Part shown: positions 60,514 to 64,000 of the stretch, piece after piece
Position numbering within the stretch: the first letter of the stretch is position 1
Layout: the number at the start of each line of letters is the position of its first letter
Source of the DNA: Fidelibacterota bacterium
GTDB taxonomy: Bacteria; Pseudomonadota; Alphaproteobacteria; Rhodospirillales; Rhodospirillaceae
Length of the DNA stretch: 64,000 bases
Direction of reading: 5' to 3'
Assembly (NCBI GenBank): GCA_947476625.1
Contig: CANJRA010000006.1
Span: forward strand, 47,998-111,997
Program-made: the position numbers and the translations under genes
Notes under the pieces: generated by a model
Databases searched by the model: none
Told to the model about the DNA's origin: nothing
What the model saw: the letters and a program-made list of their open reading frames with translations, nothing else

Positions 60514-61554
60514 TCAGCGGTAGAGTTTGAAGTCCTCGGTGGCTTTCACCAGCGCGGCGCGAATGCCCGGCTCCATGGAAGAATGTCCCGCGTCGGCCAC
60601 AACCCGGTACTGCGCCCCCGGCCATGCCCGCGCCAAGCGGTCGGCCGTGGCAATCGGGCATACCATGTCATAGCGGCCTTGCACGATCACCGCCGGATGC
60701 TTGGCGATGGCGCTCACGCCGTGGATGAGTTGATCAGGCGCCAGGAAACCGCGGTTCACCATGTAGTGCGCCTCGATGCGCGCCATCGACAGCGCGCCGG
60801 GATAATATTGATCACCGGAATCCGCGCGGCCGGTCTTCGCAGCCGGTATGAGACGCGAGCAGGCATTCTCGTAGGCGCACCACGCCGCCGCGGCCGGCCG
60901 GTGCACGGCGGGGTCGGGATTGATCAGACGCGTATAATAAGCATTCAGCATATCGCCGCGTTCATCCGGCGGAATATGCGCTGTGAACGCACGGTGCGCT
61001 TCCGGGAAGAACCAGCCCATGCCGCTGCTTCCCGTACTCCCACTAGCATCGCCGATGAACCAGTTCACCTCCTCCTGTGAAAACAGGAAGATGCCGCGCA
61101 ATATGAAGCCGATGCAGCGTTCGGGATGCGCCTCGCCGTACGCCAGCGCCAGCGTCGATCCCCACGACCCGCCGAAAACCACCCAGCGCTCGATCCCCAA
61201 ATGCGCGCGCAGCACTTCGATATCGGCCACCAGATGCGCCGTGGTGTTGTCGGTCAGATTGGCCTCGGGCGTCGATCGTCCGGCGCCGCGCTGATCGAAC
61301 ATAATGATGCGGAACTGCTCAGGATCGAAAAACCGCCGGTACGCCGGCGCCGTTCCTGCCCCCGGACCACCGTGCAAAAACACCACCGGCAGGCCTTTGG
61401 GATTGCCCGACTGCTCCCAATACAGCCGGTGCGGCGGCCCGACATCGAGCATGCCCGAGGTGGTCGCGTCCAAAGGCGGGAATAAGGGGCGCTCGTCGGC
61501 CGGTTTGGCCGGGCTTTTCCCGTTGGCGAAGCCGATGTTCTCTAACGCGGCGAT
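60514..61554 (-). CDS. pip: Proline iminopeptidase, non-canonical start
   Basis: Alpha/beta-hydrolase removing N-terminal proline. The core is intact: HGGPGAGTAPAYRRFFDPEQF, FDQRGAGRSTP, the nucleophile GGSWGSTLALAYGEAHPER (GGSWG), and VQGRYDMVCP plus ADAGHSSMEP for the acid and base. The TTG at 61471-61473 lacks the conserved PLFPPLD lead of the family, which is encoded in frame just upstream. The only start with a ribosome-binding site is ATC at 61552-61554, 7 nt behind GGGAG (61562-61566). No ATG, GTG or TTG is available before the in-frame stop at 61582-61584. Start therefore unsure. Confidence 0.9.
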   Translation of the reverse strand: MAALENIGFANGKSPAKPADERPLFPPLDATTSGMLDVGPPHRLYWEQSGNPKGLPVVFLHGGPGAGTAPAYRRFFDPEQFRIIMFDQRGAGRSTPEANLTDNTTAHLVADIEVLRAHLGIERWVVFGGSWGSTLALAYGEAHPERCIGFILRGIFLFSQEEVNWFIGDASGSTGSSGMGWFFPEAHRAFTAHIPPDERGDMLNAYYTRLINPDPAVHRPAAAAWCAYENACSRLIPAAKTGRADSGDQYYPGALSMARIEAHYMVNRGFLAPDQLIHGVSAIAKHPAVIVQGRYDMVCPIATADRLARAWPGAQYRVVADAGHSSMEPGIRAALVKATEDFKLYR

Positions 61555-61703
61555 CGTTCGTCTCCCGCCAGATCCATAACCTCAGCGCCCACCTAGACGC
61601 CGAATGACGCTATTTTCAATATCAATCGGTCCGAGAGCAAGAGGCATGGGCCTGCATCGCCCGAACCCACCCGCATCCCGTAGCCAAAAAGCCAGGAATT
61701 CCA

Positions 61704-61709
61704 TATAAT
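61704..61709 (+). promoter_or_regulatory. TATAAT element of the hsp20 promoter
   Basis: Perfect -10 consensus about 14 bp before the first hairpin of the hsp20 leader. No matching -35 (TTGACA) or RpoH-type CTTG box is visible at the right spacing, so the sigma factor is undetermined. Confidence 0.45.
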
Positions 61710-61722
61710 TGGCCGTGAACAC

Positions 61723-61834
61723 CCGCGCCCCTAACCCGACCTTGACGCCGGGCGCGGTCGACACAACATTATGACGGTGCCGCGCCTCAAAAGGGCGGCA
61801 CAAGTTCTCGCTCCCAAAGGAGGGGATAGCTGAC
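61723..61834 (+). promoter_or_regulatory. ROSE-like RNA thermometer in the hsp20 leader
   Basis: The 5' leader of hsp20 has successive hairpins: CCGCGCCC (61723-61730) with GGGCGCGG (61750-61757), GTGCCG (61777-61782) with CGGCAC (61796-61801), and a last one pairing the segment TTCTCGCTCCC (61805-61815) with the AAAGGAGGGG ribosome-binding site (61816-61825). The UCGCU in it matches the U(U/C)GCU anti-Shine-Dalgarno signature of ROSE thermometers, which open at heat shock. Structure was judged by eye. Confidence 0.65.
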
Positions 61835-62299
61835 ATGACGAGAGTATCGGTTTTTTCGAGTCCACTATTGCTCGGCTTCGACCACATCGAGCGCGTGCTC
61901 GACCGCGTCAACAAGACCGCGGCCGAAGGCTATCCGCCCTATAATATTGAACAGACCGGCGAACATCGCCTGCGCATCACATTAGCGGTCGCGGGTTTCG
62001 CCGAAGACGACCTCACCGTCAGTGTGGAGGACAACCAGCTCGTCATCCGCGGCAAGCAACTCGAAGACACGGCGGCAAACCGGATTTATCTGCACCGCGG
62101 CATTGCCGCGCGCCAGTTTACACGCAGCTTCGTGCTGGCCGAGGGCATCGAAGTGCGCGGCGCGGAAACGGTCAATGGCCTCCTGCATATCGAGCTAGAA
62201 CGCCCGGTGCCCCAGCCGAAAGTCACCCAGATCGAGATCAAAAGTGCTGCGAAGAAAAAAGTTGCCCCCAAGACCATCGATTTAGACCCACAAAGGTAG
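61835..62299 (+). CDS. Small heat-shock protein Hsp20 (IbpA-type)
   Basis: 154-residue ATP-independent chaperone that holds unfolded proteins. It starts MTRVSVFSSPLLLGFDHIERVLD, the alphaproteobacterial IbpA/HspH form, and contains the alpha-crystallin domain (about 40-135) with YPPYNIEQTGEHRLRITLAVAGF, then VEDNQLVIRGKQ and the AxxxNGLL-type ETVNGLLHIELERP. The C-terminal tail is basic. It sits behind a likely ROSE thermometer and before DUF1150, as usual in this class. Confidence 0.95.
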   Translation: MTRVSVFSSPLLLGFDHIERVLDRVNKTAAEGYPPYNIEQTGEHRLRITLAVAGFAEDDLTVSVEDNQLVIRGKQLEDTAANRIYLHRGIAARQFTRSFVLAEGIEVRGAETVNGLLHIELERPVPQPKVTQIEIKSAAKKKVAPKTIDLDPQR

Positions 62300-62384
62300 A
62301 ATTTTGCGGGAACGAAACCAGCGGCGGCGCCATTTAAACTTGTAGAAGGGCCGCCATGGTCTGATCGCTCGAAAGGAGGATCAC

Positions 62385-62744
62385 ATGTTGGACAAAGATA
62401 AAGACAGCAGCTTGGATACCGACTTGGATTTGGAAGCCGGTGAGCTCGAGGACGGCATCGACAACCAAGACATCGATGACCAAGACCACGACGCCGACGA
62501 AAACGGCGTTATAGCCCTGACCGAACCTCACACCATCCTCACATCCGAAAGCGGCGCAACCCCACTCGACCTCGCCCGCCTGGGTTTGCGCGAGCTGGCT
62601 TATATCCGCCGCGCCCTGGTGAACGATGTGCCGATGTGGACCATCCACAGCGCCGCCGGCGTTCCGCTCGGCGCAGCCCAAAGCTTCGACCAAGCCTGGG
62701 CGGCCGTCCGTCAAAACGATTTAGAGCCGGTCCGCGTACACTAA
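62385..62744 (+). CDS. DUF1150 family protein with acidic N-terminal extension
   Basis: 119 residues. The C-terminal DUF1150 core (about 45-115) contains ALTEPHTILTSESGATPLDLARLGLRELAYIRRALVNDVPMWTIHSAAG, the family pattern. The first 40 residues are Asp/Glu-rich (KDKDSSLDTDLDLEAGELED), an addition that typical members of about 75 residues lack. AAAGGAGG precedes the ATG. It lies 85 bp downstream of hsp20, the standard pairing; function unknown. Confidence 0.9.
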   Translation: MLDKDKDSSLDTDLDLEAGELEDGIDNQDIDDQDHDADENGVIALTEPHTILTSESGATPLDLARLGLRELAYIRRALVNDVPMWTIHSAAGVPLGAAQSFDQAWAAVRQNDLEPVRVH

Positions 62745-62774
62745 CCTTTTCGACGATTTCCCTAAGGTGGCCTC

Positions 62775-62810
62775 GGGCGCGCTTTGACGAAAGCGCGCCC
62801 CTCTTTTTTT
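62775..62810 (+). terminator. Strong intrinsic terminator after DUF1150
   Basis: Perfect 11-bp arms GGGCGCGCTTT (62775-62785) and AAAGCGCGCCC (62790-62800), GACG loop, then CTCTTTTTTT. It ends the hsp20-DUF1150 unit. Confidence 0.95.
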
Positions 62811-62862
62811 GTCCGCTCAGATTTGTATGCTTATGGGAGCGAAAAAATTGGGGGGATAAGCA

Positions 62863-63360
62863 ATGGTCGTAAAAATCAGACCTATCGTGTTTAAGGACGC
62901 CGCGAGCTACAGATTGTGCTGGGATGCTATTGCGAAGGAACGGCGCTACTTAACTGAATACGAAGCTCCGCCATTAGCTAGCGTGCGCAAGGCGTTTCGA
63001 AAAATTCTGCGCAACAAGACTCCCTTTTTAGTAGCTGTGGATGGAGAGCGTGTTGTAGGATTCGTAGTCGTTTACCGCTGGGGGCTGCCTTCGCTTAGCC
63101 ATCTTGTAGACCTCGGAATGGGTCTACTCCCGGAGTATAGAGAAATAGGCTTGGGCACAAAACTGACGGCTAGAGTTTTGAAAATGTGCCGGGGCAAATT
63201 TGACTCTGTCCATTTGACCGTCTTTGAAAAAAACAAGCGTGCACGAAAGCTATACAAAAACATGGGGTTCGAGCTATGTGGCAGAATAAAGAAAGCTGTG
63301 AAGGGGTTGGCGTATGGAACTGACGATCTGTTAGCCATGCAAAAGCAAATACGGCGCTAA
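62863..63360 (+). CDS. GNAT family N-acetyltransferase
   Basis: 165-residue acetyltransferase. The GNAT fold is recognisable: a hydrophobic strand (FLVAVDGERVVGFVVVYRW), the acetyl-CoA loop YREIGLGTKLTARVL (R/Q-x-x-G-x-G/A form) and the C-terminal VFEKNKRARKLYKNMGFELCG. The codons are visibly more AT-rich than in neighbouring genes, suggesting acquisition from outside. It lies between a terminator and tRNA-Arg. Substrate unknown. Confidence 0.85.
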   Translation: MVVKIRPIVFKDAASYRLCWDAIAKERRYLTEYEAPPLASVRKAFRKILRNKTPFLVAVDGERVVGFVVVYRWGLPSLSHLVDLGMGLLPEYREIGLGTKLTARVLKMCRGKFDSVHLTVFEKNKRARKLYKNMGFELCGRIKKAVKGLAYGTDDLLAMQKQIRR

Positions 63361-63420
63361 GACAAGCCCTACATCTCCACCGCCCCTCATGCTATAACGC
63401 GTCTGCATCAATGTGGCCAA

Positions 63421-63497
63421 GTTCCCGTAGCTCAGCTGGATAGAGCACCAGATTCCTAATCTGGGGGTCGTGCGTTCAAATCGCGCCGGGGACGCCA
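63421..63497 (+). tRNA. tRNA-Arg (anticodon CCT)
   Basis: A 77-nt cloverleaf: acceptor GTTCCCG with CGGGGAC, discriminator G, encoded CCA. The anticodon stem CCAGA/TCTGG closes the loop TTCCTAA with anticodon CCT (reads AGG). D and T arms are normal. Confidence 0.96.
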
Positions 63498-63520
63498 CCG
63501 CTTCCTATATTTATCAAGCA

Positions 63521-63562
63521 GATCATCTCGCAGCCAATGTGCAGCCGGGCAGCGAGATGATC
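63521..63562. repeat. Inverted repeat 24 bp after tRNA-Arg
   Basis: GATCATCTCGC (63521-63531) and GCGAGATGATC (63552-63562), perfect 11-bp arms with a 20-nt middle. It separates the tRNA from the VOC remnant. It could be a terminator, a recombination site or a REP-like element. Confidence 0.55.
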
Positions 63563-63583
63563 GCGTCCCCCCGCCAGCCCCCC

Positions 63584-63792
63584 TTAGCGATTAATTTGCA
63601 GCAACTCGAGTTGAAAGCCATCGGGATCGTTGGTTATTGCGAGCTCTATACTTTTGCCAGACTTCAATGGTGAAGGATCCATTTTGCGCACGGGCGACAC
63701 TTTAAACCCCGCGGCGGCGACCCGCTGAGCCAGTTCTTTCACATCGGGAGTTACAATCACAATGTTGTTAAATTGTACGCCGTCAGCGCCTA
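63584..63792 (-). pseudogene. VOC/glyoxalase-family gene, truncated by an IS
   Basis: The C-terminal half of a VOC-fold (glyoxalase) protein: GADGVQFNNIVIVTPDVKELAQRVAAAGF, then KSIELAITNDPDGFQLELLQINR, where NDPDGFQLELLQ is the metal-bearing strand pattern. Upstream residues read from the mobile element, so the N-terminal half is gone or lies past the element. The boundary is between about 63785 and 63812. Confidence 0.8.
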
Positions 63793-63825
63793 TGAGACAG
63801 AATTGGGGTGGTGAGTAGGGGAGGA

Positions 63826-63870
63826 TTTTGGTCTCATCGCAGTGACGGAGGAACGAAGATGAGACCAAAA
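63826..63870 (+). promoter_or_regulatory. Hairpin over the transposase start codon
   Basis: TTTTGGTCTCATC (63826-63838) pairs perfectly over 13 bp with GATGAGACCAAAA (63858-63870). The loop carries GGAGGAACG and the second arm the orfA ATG. Such a stem can hide the start in read-through transcripts, as known for other IS elements. Confidence 0.65.
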
Positions 63871-64000
63871 CCCATGAACACGAAGGCCCCAGCTGAGCGG
63901 GTACTCAAGGACATTCGCCGGGCGACCCGGCGGCATTTTTCAGCCGAAGACAAGATACGCATCGTGCTGGACGGCCTGCGCGGCGAAGACAGCATTGCCG
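63859..64000 (+). CDS. IS3-family transposase OrfA, partial
   Basis: 47 residues visible, running off the window. The sequence ERVLKDIRRATRRHFSAEDKIRIVLDGLRGEDSIA is the N-terminal helix-turn-helix of IS3-type OrfA (HTH_Tnp_1). GGAGG precedes the ATG. OrfB would follow and be made by frameshifting. Confidence 0.88.
   Translation, partial: MRPKPMNTKAPAERVLKDIRRATRRHFSAEDKIRIVLDGLRGEDSIA

Larger units (their letters stand above)
63793..64000 (+). mobile_element. IS3-family insertion sequence, left end (partial)
   Basis: The sequence changes from the VOC gene to an element carrying orfA of an IS3-type transposase. The tip may be TGAGACAGAATTGGGG at 63793; another candidate is TGAGTAGGGG at 63812. 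The other end and any target duplication are outside the window. Confidence 0.75.

Overview
The window is a chromosomal segment of an alphaproteobacterium. The evidence is an FzlA-type glutathione-transferase fold protein, a Usg-family protein, an Hsp20-DUF1150 pair, DUF4169 sequence, and the gene order obgE-proB-proA-nadD-rsfS-rlmH. Base composition is moderately GC-rich almost throughout. I cannot assign a genus. About 63 protein genes or gene remnants and two tRNAs are supported. There is no rRNA and no CRISPR array.

Left part (1-15.7 kb): lepA (cut by the window edge) and a translation block on the minus strand, rpmI-rplT-pheS-ASCH-pheT, with thrS-infC nearby. The ASCH-domain gene overlaps both pheS and pheT by 4 bp. 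infC has no ATG, GTG or TTG that gives its conserved N-terminus and appears to start at AUA behind an AGGAG. Then follow a 2OG-Fe(II) oxygenase, two glycosyltransferases (GT9 and GT4), an ABHD10-like hydrolase with a TPR protein, FzlA, and a FliN with no other flagellar gene near it.

Middle part (15.8-35.5 kb): a minus-strand run of cytochrome c - hisN - two yejA-like binding proteins - yejB - yejE - yejF (peptide/microcin C-type ABC importer). Both binding proteins carry an unusual C-terminal membrane anchor. Then kdsB-pheA, nudC, rlmH-rsfS-nadD-proA-proB-obgE, rpmA-rplU, and a DUF1704 (MATCAP-like) putative metallopeptidase.

Right-middle part (35.6-53.5 kb): tRNA-Ser(CGA), a DsbA-family protein, a recQ fused in frame to a DUF4169 gene across an A8 tract, a broken small GNAT, molybdopterin oxidoreductase iorAB, emrAB efflux, usg, a prolyl-tRNA deacylase-like gene without a normal start, the tldE/tldD pair, mnmC, and a DUF6502-DUF5666-outer-membrane-protein module. 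That module is preceded by two copies of the palindrome GTGGGAA-N3-TTCCCAC whose centres are 63 bp apart. This is the best candidate for an undescribed regulated system here.

Right end (53.5-64 kb): a large patatin, an RND efflux operon broken in both genes (amber codon in the adaptor, deletion/frameshift in the pump), proline iminopeptidase, an Hsp20-DUF1150 pair behind a ROSE-like RNA thermometer, and then an acquired-looking patch: an AT-richer GNAT gene, tRNA-Arg(CCT), and a VOC gene truncated by an IS3-family element that runs off the window.
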